Source: Phycisphaerae bacterium (GTDB lineage: Bacteria > Planctomycetota > Phycisphaerae > UBA1845). Taken from it: 64,000 nt of DNA. The translations under genes and the position numbers were made by a program. The stretch is from positions 1-64,000 of the forward strand of contig JAGFJJ010000026.1 in assembly GCA_024102815.1 (NCBI GenBank), written 5' to 3'. Shown in pieces: positions 26,143 to 36,168 of this stretch. Every line of letters begins with the position of its first letter. Positions within the stretch are counted from its first letter, which is position 1. The notes beneath the pieces were generated by a model, which was given only the letters and a program-made list of their open reading frames with translations, made no database searches and had not been told where the DNA came from.

Positions 26143-27081
26143 ATGCCCGACAACGACAACGCCAACAACATCGCCGCGTCCATCATCGCCGCGTCGGCCG
26201 ACGTGGTTCGAAAGACCCACGCCGGTGTCCTCTTTGCGTACATCAGCGCCGCGGGTGACTTGGCGGCCCTGCGATCGGCCATCAAGAAGCCGGCACGACT
26301 CGTGCTGGTCGCCCGCAACGAAGATGAGCGCCATCGCGGCGAGGCTGTCGGAGCGGAGACGCTTACCGTACCGCCCCTCGATCTTTCCCGCATGGGCCAG
26401 ATCAAGATGGCTTCGCTGATCGCCATCTCGCAACAACTGCTCAAGCCCGACGACGTGTTCGTCTTCCTGACCGGCCTGCCCGGCGGACAAATCGATTCAC
26501 TGATTACCATGCGCGTGGGCAAGGAGTTCGAGCTCTTCCAGTCGGTCGATCAGCCAAAGCTCACGGAACATATCCGCCAGCCCGTCTTCGAGCGCGTCCT
26601 CCGCGTCGCCCTGGAGTTGGGCGAAGAAGGCCGCGAGGGCAAACCGGTGGGGACGATCTTCGTGATCGGCGACCACCGCCAGGTGCAGAAATACTACGAC
26701 GAAGGACGGATCAATCCTTTCCGGGGATACACTGAGAAAGAGCGCAACATCCTCGACGACACGATTCGCGACACGGTTAAGGAGATCGCCAAGCTCGACG
26801 GCGCCTTCGTGATCAAGGGAAACGGCGTCATTGTCGCAGCCTGCGCTATGCTCCGTCCCTCCGCCCCGGGCGAGGAACTCGCCCAAAGGCTCGGTGCGCG
26901 CCACGCAGCCGCCGCAGGTATCACCGCCGGAACCAGGGCCATTGCGATAACCCTTTCCGAGTCGACCGGGGACGTCCGCGTTTGGCGCCGCGGACAGATG
27001 ATCACCGAACTTGAACGGTCCTCGCGTTCATCTCTTGCGGCGCACAGCGGCCCTCCCCGAACACCTCCCGGACCCGCTTAG
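26143..27081 (+). CDS. Diadenylate cyclase, archaeal DacZ-like
   Basis: A 312-residue soluble protein. The C-terminal DAC domain carries D-G-A at 219-221 (D-G-A-F-V-I) and the second catalytic box as G-A-R-H-A-A-A-A-G-I (R-H at 253-254), followed by A-I-A-I-T-L-S-E-S-T-G. The bacterial R-H-R triad is R-H-A here, as in archaeal DacZ-type enzymes. The N-terminal 150 residues resemble the pyruvate-kinase C-terminal-like domain of the same family (V-L-V-A-R-N, M-G-Q-I-K-M-A, F-L-T-G-L-P-G-G). The enzyme would make c-di-AMP from two ATP. No membrane helices are present, unlike CdaA. I prefer the ATG at 26143; a GTG lies nine bases earlier. Confidence 0.75.
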   Translation: MPDNDNANNIAASIIAASADVVRKTHAGVLFAYISAAGDLAALRSAIKKPARLVLVARNEDERHRGEAVGAETLTVPPLDLSRMGQIKMASLIAISQQLLKPDDVFVFLTGLPGGQIDSLITMRVGKEFELFQSVDQPKLTEHIRQPVFERVLRVALELGEEGREGKPVGTIFVIGDHRQVQKYYDEGRINPFRGYTEKERNILDDTIRDTVKEIAKLDGAFVIKGNGVIVAACAMLRPSAPGEELAQRLGARHAAAAGITAGTRAIAITLSESTGDVRVWRRGQMITELERSSRSSLAAHSGPPRTPPGPA

Positions 27082-27267
27082 CGAAATCCCTGCCTGGAAT
27101 CCGGCTCACGCTGGCGTGAATACCCCATTACGCCCTGGACCGCCCGATTCGCTTTTCTCGCTGGACTTGCCGCCTGACGTTTGACAGAATGGCCTGTTCC
27201 GCGCCCGCCGCCGTTAGGATGGGCGCTTTGTAACCACCAGCCAGCGCACTGCGCCGTTCATCGAACC

Positions 27268-27768
27268 ATGCTCATTGGCATTCTCTCCGACAGTCATGGA
27301 CATTACGAACGGGTTCGCCGGGCCATGGAACTATTCGACCGCTTGTCGATCGAGCACATTGTCCACTGCGGCGACGTGGGCGGACCGGCGGTCTTCGACG
27401 AAATGGTCGGACGCGATTGCACATTCGTCTGGGGCAATACCGACGAACCATCCATGATAACGCCCGCCTACCTCAAGGCCGTGGGACTGCGCCCGCCCAA
27501 GTCTGTACCGGCGCGCGTCGATCTGGAGGGAAAGCGCATCGCCGTATTTCACGGGCACGAACCCGGCTTTGAGAGCGCTCCGCGGCAGCTCGACGTGGAC
27601 TACATCTTTCACGGCCACACTCACCGTGCCAGCGATACCCGCTTCAACGGTGTCCGCCTGATCAATCCCGGTGCGCTATGCCGCGCGTCGCGGTACACCG
27701 TGGCCGTGCTCGACCTCTCCAGCGACCGCCTGTCATTCCATGAACTGCCCAGGACGGATGATCGCTGA
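27268..27768 (+). CDS. MJ0936/YfcE-type metallophosphoesterase
   Basis: A 166-residue calcineurin-like enzyme with all metal-site motifs: L-S-D-S-H-G-H, H-C-G-D-V-G-G, G-N-T-D, F-H-G-H-E and H-G-H-T-H. This small family hydrolyses phosphodiesters in vitro; physiological substrates are rarely known. The ATG at 27268 starts exactly at the family N-terminus M-L-I-G-I-L-S-D-S-H; an earlier in-frame ATG adds unrelated residues. It lies 186 bases downstream of the diadenylate cyclase on the same strand, so a link to nucleotide signalling is possible but unproven. Confidence 0.85.
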   Translation: MLIGILSDSHGHYERVRRAMELFDRLSIEHIVHCGDVGGPAVFDEMVGRDCTFVWGNTDEPSMITPAYLKAVGLRPPKSVPARVDLEGKRIAVFHGHEPGFESAPRQLDVDYIFHGHTHRASDTRFNGVRLINPGALCRASRYTVAVLDLSSDRLSFHELPRTDDR

Positions 27769-27773
27769 GCGGA

Positions 27774-28754
27774 TCAGTTCACCACATTCTGCGGCTTGCC
27801 ATCCAGCGCACAGCGGATGTTCTCGAAGGTCTGGCGCGCACGCTCCATGAGCGCTTCCCGCGTACGAAACCCGATATGTGGTGTGAGGATAGTCTTCTCG
27901 GGAAAACCAAGGAGCGGATCGTCCGTCGCTAGCGGTTCCTGATCGAATACGTCCAGGGCGACCCGAATCTCCTGTGACTTCAGAGCGGCAAGTAGGGCGA
28001 CCTTGTCGACAATCGGCCCACGCGAAGCGTTGATCAGGCAGGTCCCCGGGCGCATCGCCTGGAGTTCCTTGCCTCCGATCAGACCCCTTGTTTCGGACGA
28101 CAAGGGCACGTGCAGTGAGACAATGTCGCTCGCCACGCACAGTGCCGTTGGCGTCGAAACATACGCGCCGCCCAGCCGCTTGAATACCGCCTTCTCCGTC
28201 CTGCTCCAGCCCAGCAGCCGACACCCCATCGCGGCGAAGACCTCGGCCGCGCGGCAGCCGATGGTCCCTGTTCCGACAATGCCGACGGTCTTGCCCGCCA
28301 GCTGCCGCCCGGGACTGACTCCCTTCCACCACGGGGCGATGTCTCCTTGTGTCGCCGCGAACGCGCGCATCTCGCGCTCCACGCGCGGCACGTCTCGCAG
28401 CAGTGAAATCGCCAACGCAACGGTCAACTCCACAACCGAGTCCGATGCGTAGCTCGGAACATTGCACACCACGGCGCCGCGTTCACGGCATCGATCAAGA
28501 TCGACAGCGTCGTAACCAGTAAATGCCACGGCCACGACGCCGACGTTGGGCAGTCCAGGCTTGCCCCCCAGAAGCGCTTCTCCGACCGGCGTGCGAACGG
28601 TGATAATCGCGCGAACGTCTTCCTTCGGCACCGAGTCGAGTCGGTCCGGCCGAACCAGAAACGCCGAACCCAGACCAGCGTCGGACATGAGCGACCGCAT
28701 GGCTTGCTGGTCAATTCCCAAGTCGTCGAGCACGAGAATATGCAAATCACTCAT
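27774..28754 (-). CDS. D-isomer-specific 2-hydroxyacid dehydrogenase
   Basis: A 326-residue NAD-dependent enzyme. The Rossmann motif is G-I-V-G-T-G-T-I-G, the catalytic Arg is in N-A-S-R-G-P-I-V-D, the Glu in F-D-Q-E-P-L, and the His in L-T-P-H-I-G-F. The substrate-side sequence V-A-F-T-G-Y-D-A-V-D-L is that of glycerate/hydroxypyruvate-type members, so reduction of hydroxypyruvate or a related 2-oxoacid is likely. The start at 28754 has AGGTGG eight bases upstream. Its stop is five bases from the stop of the convergent phosphoesterase gene. Confidence 0.88.
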   Translation of the reverse strand: MSDLHILVLDDLGIDQQAMRSLMSDAGLGSAFLVRPDRLDSVPKEDVRAIITVRTPVGEALLGGKPGLPNVGVVAVAFTGYDAVDLDRCRERGAVVCNVPSYASDSVVELTVALAISLLRDVPRVEREMRAFAATQGDIAPWWKGVSPGRQLAGKTVGIVGTGTIGCRAAEVFAAMGCRLLGWSRTEKAVFKRLGGAYVSTPTALCVASDIVSLHVPLSSETRGLIGGKELQAMRPGTCLINASRGPIVDKVALLAALKSQEIRVALDVFDQEPLATDDPLLGFPEKTILTPHIGFRTREALMERARQTFENIRCALDGKPQNVVN

Positions 28755-28902
28755 GATTCTGACCACCTGAATCCCGCGGTTTCATTGACCATGCTTCCGC
28801 CGTTCCGCACAATGACGCGCAAGCCGCCGCAACGCAACTTGGCGGCGATAAGGGTAAGTCAAGCTGAATTTTCAATCGCCGAGAGTACCGGAGCAGAGAA
28901 TC

Positions 28903-29907
28903 ATGAGCACGGATACAGGTTGGTATTACGTAAAGGATGGCCAAACAACTGGACCGGTTACGCGTGAGGAGTTGATAGGCATTCTTCCCACCGTAGGTGG
29001 GCCTAAAACGCTCGTCTGGGGCCCGGGAGTCGCGGACTGGACGGAGGCCAGACACATCGCCGCCCTGCGACAATCCATCGAAGCCGGCACCGCCCCCCCG
29101 CCGCGCGCCGCCGGCGTGCGCCGCAGCGACGAGATCGACTACGAGATCTTCGGCGACGACATGCAGTTCGTGGAGATCACGCTCGATCCCGGTGAGGTGG
29201 TCATCGCCGAGGCCGGCGGCATGCTTTACATGACGAACGGCATTGAGATGCAAACGGTTTTCGGCGACCCCTCCAAGAACCAGGGCTTTTTCGGAAAACT
29301 CTTTGACGCAGGCAAGCGCGTGATCACCGGTGAGTCCCTGTTTCTGACCACCTTCGGCGCCACCAGCAACCGGCGCGAGCAGGTTTCCTTCGCCGCGCCC
29401 TATCCGGGCAAGATCATCCCCATGCACCTGAACGAGCTTGGCGGCGAGATGATCTGCCAGAAGGAGAGTTTCCTGTGCGCGGCCCGCGGCGTTCAGATCG
29501 GCATCGCCTTTCAACGGAAGGTTCTCGCGGGTCTGTTCGGGGGAGAGGGCTTTATCCTCCAGCGGCTCACCGGCGATGGCTTGGCGTTCGTGCATGCCGG
29601 GGGCACGATTTGCCGCCGGGAACTGGCCGCCGGCGAGACACTCCGCGTGGACACGGGCTGCCTCGTGGCGTTCCAGCCGAGCGTCAACTACGACATTCAG
29701 ATGACCGGCGGAATCACCAACAGCATCTTCGGCGGCGAAGGCCTTTTCCTCGCGACACTGCGCGGCCCGGGCTCCGTCTGGCTCCAGTCGTTGCCTTTCT
29801 CCAAGCTGGCCGGTCGGGTTCTGGCCAACATCCGCCCTGGCGGGCGGAAGGACGACCAGGGCTCGATCCTCGGTGGGCTGGGGAACCTGTTCGAGAGCCG
29901 GGGTTGA
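28903..29907 (+). CDS. GYF_2-AIM24 fusion protein
   Basis: A 334-residue protein. Residues 1-55 form a GYF_2 domain ([25 protein letters not shown]), common in planctomycetes and other bacteria. Residues about 80-310 are an AIM24/TIGR00266 beta-roll ([26 protein letters not shown]). AIM24 relatives organise mitochondrial membranes in yeast; the bacterial role is unclear. The gene precedes the ribosomal pair rplM-rpsI on the same strand by 70 bases. Confidence 0.85.
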   Translation: MSTDTGWYYVKDGQTTGPVTREELIGILPTVGGPKTLVWGPGVADWTEARHIAALRQSIEAGTAPPPRAAGVRRSDEIDYEIFGDDMQFVEITLDPGEVVIAEAGGMLYMTNGIEMQTVFGDPSKNQGFFGKLFDAGKRVITGESLFLTTFGATSNRREQVSFAAPYPGKIIPMHLNELGGEMICQKESFLCAARGVQIGIAFQRKVLAGLFGGEGFILQRLTGDGLAFVHAGGTICRRELAAGETLRVDTGCLVAFQPSVNYDIQMTGGITNSIFGGEGLFLATLRGPGSVWLQSLPFSKLAGRVLANIRPGGRKDDQGSILGGLGNLFESRG

Positions 29908-29977
29908 CGGGCGCCAAAAAACCGCTACATTACGCGATTCTCGCGCAGTGAGTTCGGCGTGATGTAGAGGTAAGCTT

Positions 29978-30436
29978 ATGCCGCAGTGTAAGTTACGTAG
30001 TTTTCAGGCCAGAACCCCCGCTGACGTGGAGCCTAAGTGGTACCACGCCGACGGAGATGGCCGCATTCTCGGGCGGTTCGCCGTGCAAATCGCCACAGTG
30101 CTCATGGGCAAGCACCGCCCTACCTATACGCCCCACGTGGACACGGGCGACTTTGTCGTCGTTACCAATGTTGAGAAAGTCCGCGTCACTGGGCGCAAAG
30201 ACGAAGAATACAGCTATCCGAAGTACACGTACTATCCCGGCGGATATCGCGAGATTCCGTTTCAGCGGGTCAAGGAGCAACATCCCGAACGTATCCTGAT
30301 GGAGACCGTCCGGCGCATGCTGCCCAAGAACGCCTTGGGAAGGGCCATGCTCAGCAAGCTCAAGGCCTATGCCGGACCCAGTCACCCCCATACCGCCCAA
30401 CAGCCTCAGCCCTGGGCGTTTGATCACCTTGGTTAG
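29978..30436 (+). CDS. rplM: 50S ribosomal protein L13
   Basis: A 152-residue L13. Hallmarks include [37 protein letters not shown] and [11 protein letters not shown]. The start has AGAGGTAAG upstream. rpsI follows after 17 bases, the conserved L13-S9 order. Confidence 0.96.
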   Translation: MPQCKLRSFQARTPADVEPKWYHADGDGRILGRFAVQIATVLMGKHRPTYTPHVDTGDFVVVTNVEKVRVTGRKDEEYSYPKYTYYPGGYREIPFQRVKEQHPERILMETVRRMLPKNALGRAMLSKLKAYAGPSHPHTAQQPQPWAFDHLG

Positions 30437-30453
30437 AGGAGGAATTTCTTAAC

Positions 30454-30930
30454 GTGGGCACCGAGCCGATGACGACCGTGGATATGCCAAGCGAGCCGGT
30501 TGTTACACAACCCGCTCCTGCGAAATCCAAGAAGGCCCTCAATAACCCCTATATCTGGGGCCTGGGACGCCGCAAAACCTCCGTCGCCCGCGTGCGAATC
30601 CGCCCGGGAACCGGCAAATTCGAAGTCAATGACAAGGAAATGGACGCCTACTTTAACCACGAGCGCGATCGCGGGCTCGCCCGCCAACCGCTCGAGGTGA
30701 CCGATACGGCCAAGTCGTACGATGTATTCGTCAACGTGGCCGGGGGCGGTTATTCCGGCCAGACCGGCGCCGTGGTGTTGGGACTCGCCCGCGCTCTGGT
30801 CAAGGTCAACCCGGAATTCGGTCCCAAGCTGCGCGAAGCGGGCCTGCTGACGCGCGACTCGCGCGAGGTCGAGCGCAAGAAGTACGGCCAGGCCGGCGCT
30901 CGCCGCAGATTCCAGTTCTCGAAGCGCTAG
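30454..30930 (+). CDS. rpsI: 30S ribosomal protein S9
   Basis: A 158-residue S9 with the conserved [10 protein letters not shown] and the C-terminal [19 protein letters not shown], ending in the S-K-R tail that reaches the P-site tRNA. There is an N-terminal extension of about 30 residues. AGGAGG lies 11 bases before the GTG start; an ATG five codons on is an alternative. Confidence 0.95.
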   Translation: MGTEPMTTVDMPSEPVVTQPAPAKSKKALNNPYIWGLGRRKTSVARVRIRPGTGKFEVNDKEMDAYFNHERDRGLARQPLEVTDTAKSYDVFVNVAGGGYSGQTGAVVLGLARALVKVNPEFGPKLREAGLLTRDSREVERKKYGQAGARRRFQFSKR

Positions 30931-30984
30931 GCGGTATTTCCAGTACAGCCGGGCTCCTTCGGTTCGGCGATCACGAAACAAGAC

Positions 30985-31016
30985 GACCCCGCCGAAGCCC
31001 ATGCCTCGGCGGGGTC
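30985..31016. terminator. Bidirectional hairpin terminator between rpsI and groEL
   Basis: GACCCCGCCGA pairs with TCGGCGGGGTC over 11 bases around a ten-base loop, followed by ATTTATT on the plus strand. It separates the convergent rpsI and groEL genes. Confidence 0.75.
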
Positions 31017-31069
31017 ATTTATTGAAGCAGCGCCAGGCTTTCCCGGCACTGATTGGATTCTTCGGCGGC

Positions 31070-32746
31070 TTACATCATGCCGCCCATACCACCCATTCCG
31101 CCCATGCCACCCATACCTCCCATTCCGGCGCCCATGCCGGCCGGGCTCTTCTTATCCTTCTTCTCCTTGATCTCGCTGATGGCACAGTCGGTCGTCAGCA
31201 GCAGGCTCGCAACCGACGCGGCATTCTGCAACGCGACGCGTTCGACCTTGGCCGGCACCAGCACGCCCATTTTCACCATGTCGCCGTAGTCGCCGGTCAG
31301 GGCGTTGAACCCGAAGTTCACATCGCTGTTTTCCGACACCTTCTGCCAGACGATCGAGCCGTCGAGCCCGCCGTTGGCCGCGATCTGCTTCAGCGGAGCC
31401 GATAGCGCCCGGCGAACGATATCCACGCCGGTCTTCTGATCGCCCTTGAGCTTCTTGACCAGGCCATCCAGTGATTTCGCCGCACGAACGGGCGATACAC
31501 CCCCGCCCGGAAGAACACCCTCTTCGACGGCCGCGCGGCACGCATGCAGCGCGTCTTCGACCAGGGCCTTCTTCTCCTTCATCTCGACCTCCGTCGCGGC
31601 ACCCACGTTGATCTGCGCGACGCCGCCGGACAGCTTGGCGAGCCGCTCCTCCAGCTTCTCACGATCGTAGTCGCTGGTCGTGGCGTCGATCTCGCTCTTG
31701 ATTTGCGCGATGCGACCCTTGATGGCGTTGGAAGAACCGCCGCCTTCAATGACCGTGGTGTTGTCCTTATCGATGCGCACCTTCTTGGCCGAGCCGAGGT
31801 CCGACATCTGCACGTTCTCGAGCTTGACGCCCAGATCCTCGAAGATCGCCTTCCCGCCCGTGAGCACGGCGATGTCCTCGAGCATGGCCTTGCGGCGATC
31901 GCCGAAGCCCGGCGCCTTCACCGCACACGCCTGGAGCGTGCCGCGCAGTTTGTTGACCACCAGCGTGGCCAGAGCTTCACCCTCGATGTCCTCGGCGATA
32001 ATCAGCAGAGGCCGCCCCGACTGCGAGACCTTCTCCAGCAGCGGGATCATGTCCTTGATGTTGGATATCTTCTTCTCGTGAATGAGGATGAGCGGCTTCT
32101 CGAATTCGCAGCTCAGGCTCTCAAAGTTATTCATGAAGTGCGGAGAGAGATAGCCCTTGTCGAACTGCATGCCCTCGACGAGCTCGACGGTCGTTTCGAG
32201 CGTCTTGCCCTCCTCGACCGTAATCACCCCGTCCTTGCCCACCTTGTCCATCGCCTGGGCGATCTTTTCGCCGATCTCGCGATTCTGATTCGCCGCGCAG
32301 GTACCGACCTGTGTGATCTGCTCGCTGCCCTTGACCGGCGAGGACATCTTCTTGAACTCTTCGACGACCGTCTCGACGGCTGCCTCAATGCCCCGCTTCA
32401 ATTCCATTGCCTCGGCACCCGCGGCGATGTTCTTGAGACCCTCGTCATAAATCGCTTCCGCATACACGGTGGCCGTGGTCGTTCCGTCGCCGGCAACGCT
32501 GGAGGTCTTCGAAGCGACTTCACGGACCATCTGAGCGCCCATGTTCTCGTACGCGTTGTCGAGCTCAATCTCCTTCGCCACGGTCACGCCGTCTTTGGTT
32601 ACCGTCGGCGAGCCGAACGATTTCTCAATCACGACGTTCCGGCCGCAGGGTCCGAGCGTGCTCTTGACCGCCCGTGCGAGCTGCTTGACGCCGCGGCGAA
32701 TCGCCTCACGGGCGTCCATCTGATACGCAATCTGCTTTGCTGCCAT
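31070..32746 (-). CDS. groEL: 60 kDa chaperonin GroEL
   Basis: A 558-residue chaperonin. It has the ATP-site motifs [12 protein letters not shown] and A-G-D-G-T-T-T-A, the apical-domain G-Y-L-S-P-H-F, and a Gly-Met repeat tail (G-M-G-G-M) ending M-M that sits in the folding cage. The usual L-G-P-K-G-R-N is L-G-P-C-G-R-N here. groES lies 88 bases upstream on the same strand. No CIRCE element was found upstream. Confidence 0.96.
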   Translation of the reverse strand: MAAKQIAYQMDAREAIRRGVKQLARAVKSTLGPCGRNVVIEKSFGSPTVTKDGVTVAKEIELDNAYENMGAQMVREVASKTSSVAGDGTTTATVYAEAIYDEGLKNIAAGAEAMELKRGIEAAVETVVEEFKKMSSPVKGSEQITQVGTCAANQNREIGEKIAQAMDKVGKDGVITVEEGKTLETTVELVEGMQFDKGYLSPHFMNNFESLSCEFEKPLILIHEKKISNIKDMIPLLEKVSQSGRPLLIIAEDIEGEALATLVVNKLRGTLQACAVKAPGFGDRRKAMLEDIAVLTGGKAIFEDLGVKLENVQMSDLGSAKKVRIDKDNTTVIEGGGSSNAIKGRIAQIKSEIDATTSDYDREKLEERLAKLSGGVAQINVGAATEVEMKEKKALVEDALHACRAAVEEGVLPGGGVSPVRAAKSLDGLVKKLKGDQKTGVDIVRRALSAPLKQIAANGGLDGSIVWQKVSENSDVNFGFNALTGDYGDMVKMGVLVPAKVERVALQNAASVASLLLTTDCAISEIKEKKDKKSPAGMGAGMGGMGGMGGMGGMGGMM

Positions 32747-32833
32747 ATCGGCGATACTCCTTCGCTTGGGGAATTACGAGTTTCTGCTTCGCTTGAGGAA
32801 TCGGGCAGGCGTCATGCCTGCGGCTCGCCTGGA

Positions 32834-33133
32834 CTACTTCTCGAGCACGCCCAGGATGTCCGATTCTTCCATGATCATGAATTCCTCACCCGCCACCTTG
32901 ATCTCCGTCCCGGCGTAGCTGGTGAACACCACCTCGTCGTTTTTCTTGACCTGGAGCGGGCTGCGCGTGCCATCGTCCAGCAGCTTGCCGTCGCCCACGG
33001 CCAGAATCACACCGCGCTTCGGCTTTTCCTTTGCACTGTCGGGGAGAACGATGCCGCCGGCGGTTTTCTCCTCCGCCTCCACCCGCTTGACGATCACCTT
33101 GTCCCCCAGGGGACGGATGTTCAACTTCGCCAT
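32834..33133 (-). CDS. groES: 10 kDa chaperonin GroES
   Basis: A 99-residue co-chaperonin: [12 protein letters not shown], the mobile-loop region [12 protein letters not shown], and [10 protein letters not shown] near the C-terminus. It caps the GroEL ring. It is first in the groES-groEL operon; a short dyad 75 bases upstream may control it. Confidence 0.96.
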   Translation of the reverse strand: MAKLNIRPLGDKVIVKRVEAEEKTAGGIVLPDSAKEKPKRGVILAVGDGKLLDDGTRSPLQVKKNDEVVFTSYAGTEIKVAGEEFMIMEESDILGVLEK

Positions 33134-33495
33134 GGACTGCCAGCTCCTTTCTGACGGGGCCGCTCAACCGGCGGCCGCCACGCCAATCCACAAATGGAAT
33201 GATCTCGCCGAGCGAGAATCGCTCGGGCCGAACCCGGCGCATTCAAGACCGCATGCCGGACCTCCGCCCGGAACTGAAAAGCACACGCGGTGCCAAAGAG
33301 CGGCGGCCTCTCCGGGCCGGGGCAGCAGAATCACAAGCTATTTTTATACATATGTTTACGGTCACATGGGAGGCGCTCGTGCAGAGGTCGCGGTTCTCCA
33401 TGCGACTGTCAGAACAGCGCCCTCCGACCGGAGCGCTGCCAGATTGGCAGATTTGCGCGTTGCGGCCGTGGCCAAACACCGTCGACCCGGTCGCT
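33134..33495. other. Upstream region of groES
   Basis: About 360 bases between groES and the antiporter gene without a gene. It contains the dyad listed separately and an AT-rich patch near 33335-33365 that could hold a promoter. Confidence 0.5.
33208..33226. promoter_or_regulatory. Dyad upstream of groES (non-CIRCE)
   Basis: CCGAGCGA and TCGCTCGG form a perfect eight-base inverted repeat around GAA, about 75 bases before groES. It does not match the CIRCE consensus, so a different repressor is implied if it is an operator. Confidence 0.35.
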
Positions 33496-35283
33496 CTACA
33501 AGGTGCCCGCCCGCTGGCGAACGGTCCGCAACAGGTCTCGCTGCTCGACCATGCCCACCAGCCTTTGATTTAACAGGCTCTCGACCACGGGCAGCACGCT
33601 GACATTGTGCCGCCGGAATTCCTCCATCAGGTGGTCCAGAGGAAGATCGATCGGGACGAACACGGCCGCCTGATCGGAGAGGTCGGCAGCGGTCAGCAAT
33701 CCCGCCAGCACGGGATCGTAAATCACGTCTCGAACATCGTGGAAGTGAATTACGCCGCAGAATGTCCCGTCGTCATGCACAACGGGGAAATGGGCATGCG
33801 TCGAGCGTTCGATGAAGTGAAGCACGTCGTCAAAGGGCTCAGATGCACGGAGTGTCTCGACATTGCGACGCATGATGTGGCGAACTTCGAGGGATTCTGC
33901 TCCCGTTCGCAACGGACTGCGCTTCCATCCAACGAGGCGCCCTAAAGACTCCAGGGTGAGCCGCGTGACCGCTCCACCCTCATCTGCGGCGCCGCCGGAT
34001 CGACGCAGCAGCGTCACGGCCTTGACCTCACCTGCCGCAACAACGCAGCGTTTCAGCAAGAGCGGCCCGATGCACTCGAAGATGACAACGCTTCCGAGCA
34101 GGACAGTGGCGAAACGCGATGCCGCAGGATGATCCCAGTAGTGCTCGGCGAACGCGGAGAGACCGATGGCGATCGCCGCCTGGCATAACATGGCCGAACC
34201 CAAATCCACGCCGGCTTGTGGAGGAAGGCCGACCCAACGGCCGCCCCAGCGACCGGCCAGGGTCTTTGAACCGAACCGGGCTATCAGGAATGCTACGCCG
34301 GTAATTCCCAGCGCTGGCACTTCCTTGAGATGCAACCCGTAACCCGCAAGAACAAAGAAGGCGGCGTAGAGCGGTGTACCCATGACGCGCAGGGTGGCTT
34401 CCAATTTCGGGGCATCAACCGTCAGGTTGGCGAATACCGCCCCGATAACCATCGCCGTCAGGAGAAAATTGAAGGAAACACCCTTGTGGGTGAGCAGCCA
34501 GTTTTCCCCTGTTCCCAGCAGGATGAAAAGCGTGAAGAAAATCAGGAGTGTCTCGCTCAAGGCCAGCCGGGCGTAAACGATGCTGAGAAGCGTGCCGGCC
34601 GCCACCCCCAACACGATGCTTCCGGCCGTCATCGCAAAAAGTGCGAGCAGCGGGCTCTGGGTCACCGCCCCCCGCGTAGGAATCGCTCCGATCGAAGCCA
34701 GAGCCAGGAAGACGGAGTAGAACCCCACCAGCGCCAGAACATTGTTGATGCCTGTCAGGCCCAGAATCGTGTTGGTAATCGGTCCCTTCGCCTCGTACTC
34801 CTGAAGAACAAGAACGGTCGCAGCCGGTGCCGTGGCCAAAGCCACGATCGCCAGAAGGAGGGAAAGTACCGCAAGGTCGGCGAAGGACATTCCGGCCCGA
34901 TCGAGAAGCCCCGAGGCGAAGCAGGCCGACGAGACCAGAACAACGACGGTCACGGCCTCGACGAGAGCGAGTCTCGCGATCCGCGGGCCGGTCAAGCGCA
35001 GGCGGTTCTTGTCGAACACGCCACCAATGGTGAAGAGAATCAGGCCAAGCGCGACGTTCTTGATGGTCTTGAGGGGCTCGGCAGATGCATCCAATGCGGC
35101 GCGAGCCTCGGCGTCGTCATTGTAATCAAACAGCCACCGCAGGCCGGCACCCAGCGCAGCTCCTGCCAGCAAGTACCCCACCACCTTGGGAATGCGCAGG
35201 TAGCGAGACACGTAGGCGCCGACGAGTCCGGCGACCAGCATCAGCGCCAGGAGGAGTCCGGTTTGTGGGATCTGCGCATGCAC
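33496..35283 (-). CDS. Kef-type cation/proton antiporter with C-terminal CBS pair
   Basis: About 595 residues. Residues about 5-410 hold the CPA2 antiporter membrane domain (I-P-K-V-V-G-Y-L-L-A-G, a T-A-P-A-A-T-V-L segment, and G-S-A-M-L-C-Q-A-A-I-A-I-G-L). Residues about 460-590 are two CBS motifs (V-R-H-I-M-R-R-N, H-A-H-F-P-V-V, N-V-S-V-L-P-V-V) in place of the usual TrkA-N domain, so gating probably responds to adenine nucleotides. Starts are ambiguous: GTG at 35283 begins at the family N-terminus, while a TTG at 35346 would add 21 residues. Neither has a good ribosome site. Confidence 0.8.
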   Translation of the reverse strand: MHAQIPQTGLLLALMLVAGLVGAYVSRYLRIPKVVGYLLAGAALGAGLRWLFDYNDDAEARAALDASAEPLKTIKNVALGLILFTIGGVFDKNRLRLTGPRIARLALVEAVTVVVLVSSACFASGLLDRAGMSFADLAVLSLLLAIVALATAPAATVLVLQEYEAKGPITNTILGLTGINNVLALVGFYSVFLALASIGAIPTRGAVTQSPLLALFAMTAGSIVLGVAAGTLLSIVYARLALSETLLIFFTLFILLGTGENWLLTHKGVSFNFLLTAMVIGAVFANLTVDAPKLEATLRVMGTPLYAAFFVLAGYGLHLKEVPALGITGVAFLIARFGSKTLAGRWGGRWVGLPPQAGVDLGSAMLCQAAIAIGLSAFAEHYWDHPAASRFATVLLGSVVIFECIGPLLLKRCVVAAGEVKAVTLLRRSGGAADEGGAVTRLTLESLGRLVGWKRSPLRTGAESLEVRHIMRRNVETLRASEPFDDVLHFIERSTHAHFPVVHDDGTFCGVIHFHDVRDVIYDPVLAGLLTAADLSDQAAVFVPIDLPLDHLMEEFRRHNVSVLPVVESLLNQRLVGMVEQRDLLRTVRQRAGTL

Positions 35284-35373
35284 GGCTGGCGTGCATTGTG
35301 GCGTCAGACGCGTTCCGGGCAAGCGACACCCGGCGCGACCACTCAAAACGATAAAAGGCCCGGGGGGCTACAA

Positions 35374-35826
35374 TCAGTCCTTCGTGCCGATGTCGTGGGT
35401 GAAAACGGTGGAAATCAGGATATTCTCGGCGCTCTCATGGTGCTCAAGAAACCCGAGCAGCGCATTGATCCGAATGCAGCAATCGCGTACGAGAAGCCGG
35501 TCCGTCGCCTGGAGGGCAAGAACCGCCTGGTGGACGTTGTCCAGAATGCGCATCATCTCTTCATGCTCCTTGCGGAGCGCTTCCACCTGCGGGGCAAGTC
35601 CCGGCCTCCTTTCGAGCACGGGAAGGAAGTACCCGTCTCGCTCCTCGAGCGCCATGTGCTGAACCAAGTGAGCGCGAAGGTGCTCGAACCGCTGCCGGAG
35701 CTCTCCCAGCCAGGATTGGAAATTGGCCCAGTGGATCACGGCGGTAATCTGCCTGACGCTGTTGGCCAGCTCGTCCACACGGTCATGTTCTTCGCGCATT
35801 GATCGGGCCAGGTCCACGGCTGCCAT
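35374..35826 (-). CDS. Hemerythrin-like (HHE) protein
   Basis: A 150-residue four-helix protein with spaced metal-binding residues: R-E-E-H-D-R-V-D, H-L-R-A-H-L-V-Q-H-M-A-L-E-E, L-R-K-E-H-E-E-M, and F-L-E-H-H-E-S-A-E. These fit an HHE cation-binding fold that may carry a diiron oxygen or NO sensor site. The ATG at 35824-35826 matches the family start; the longer frame adds unrelated residues. It lies 90 bases upstream of the antiporter on the same strand. Confidence 0.8.
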   Translation of the reverse strand: MAAVDLARSMREEHDRVDELANSVRQITAVIHWANFQSWLGELRQRFEHLRAHLVQHMALEERDGYFLPVLERRPGLAPQVEALRKEHEEMMRILDNVHQAVLALQATDRLLVRDCCIRINALLGFLEHHESAENILISTVFTHDIGTKD

Positions 35827-36168
35827 GATCGCACCGTCCTTCCTATGACTGCACCAAAGTTCACCTTCCCCGCAGATTATCCGCACGGCGGTTAATGGAC
35901 TCAATCTTTCGAGCGCCACGAAACCGACATGGTCCCGGCCCGGGGATCTCCCTACGGATCCCTTGCAGCCCGCGTGCCAACGCCATGGAGCTGCCTTTTC
36001 CGCACCCCCAAACTCGGCCCGGAGCACTGTTTTCGGGATGGTATTCAATGGCGATTTGTCCGGCACCGGACTTGCTAGGCGGATTTACGGTACCCGCCCC
36101 TTGTCGCGCGGGCACGGACGCCGACCCTGGCGTCAGGCAGATCGACTCTCGTGATAGGATGCACACCC
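35827..36168. other. Intergenic between hemerythrin and malic enzyme
   Basis: About 340 bases between divergent genes. No gene or clear promoter pair was recognised, though both promoters should lie here. Confidence 0.5.

Noticed and set aside
31544-33154. 536-codon open frame on the plus strand
   Set aside because: It is antisense to groEL and groES, has no family similarity, and reflects high-GC codon bias.
34330-35802. 490-codon open frame on the plus strand
   Set aside because: Antisense to the antiporter and hemerythrin genes, with repetitive Arg/Gln content and no domain.
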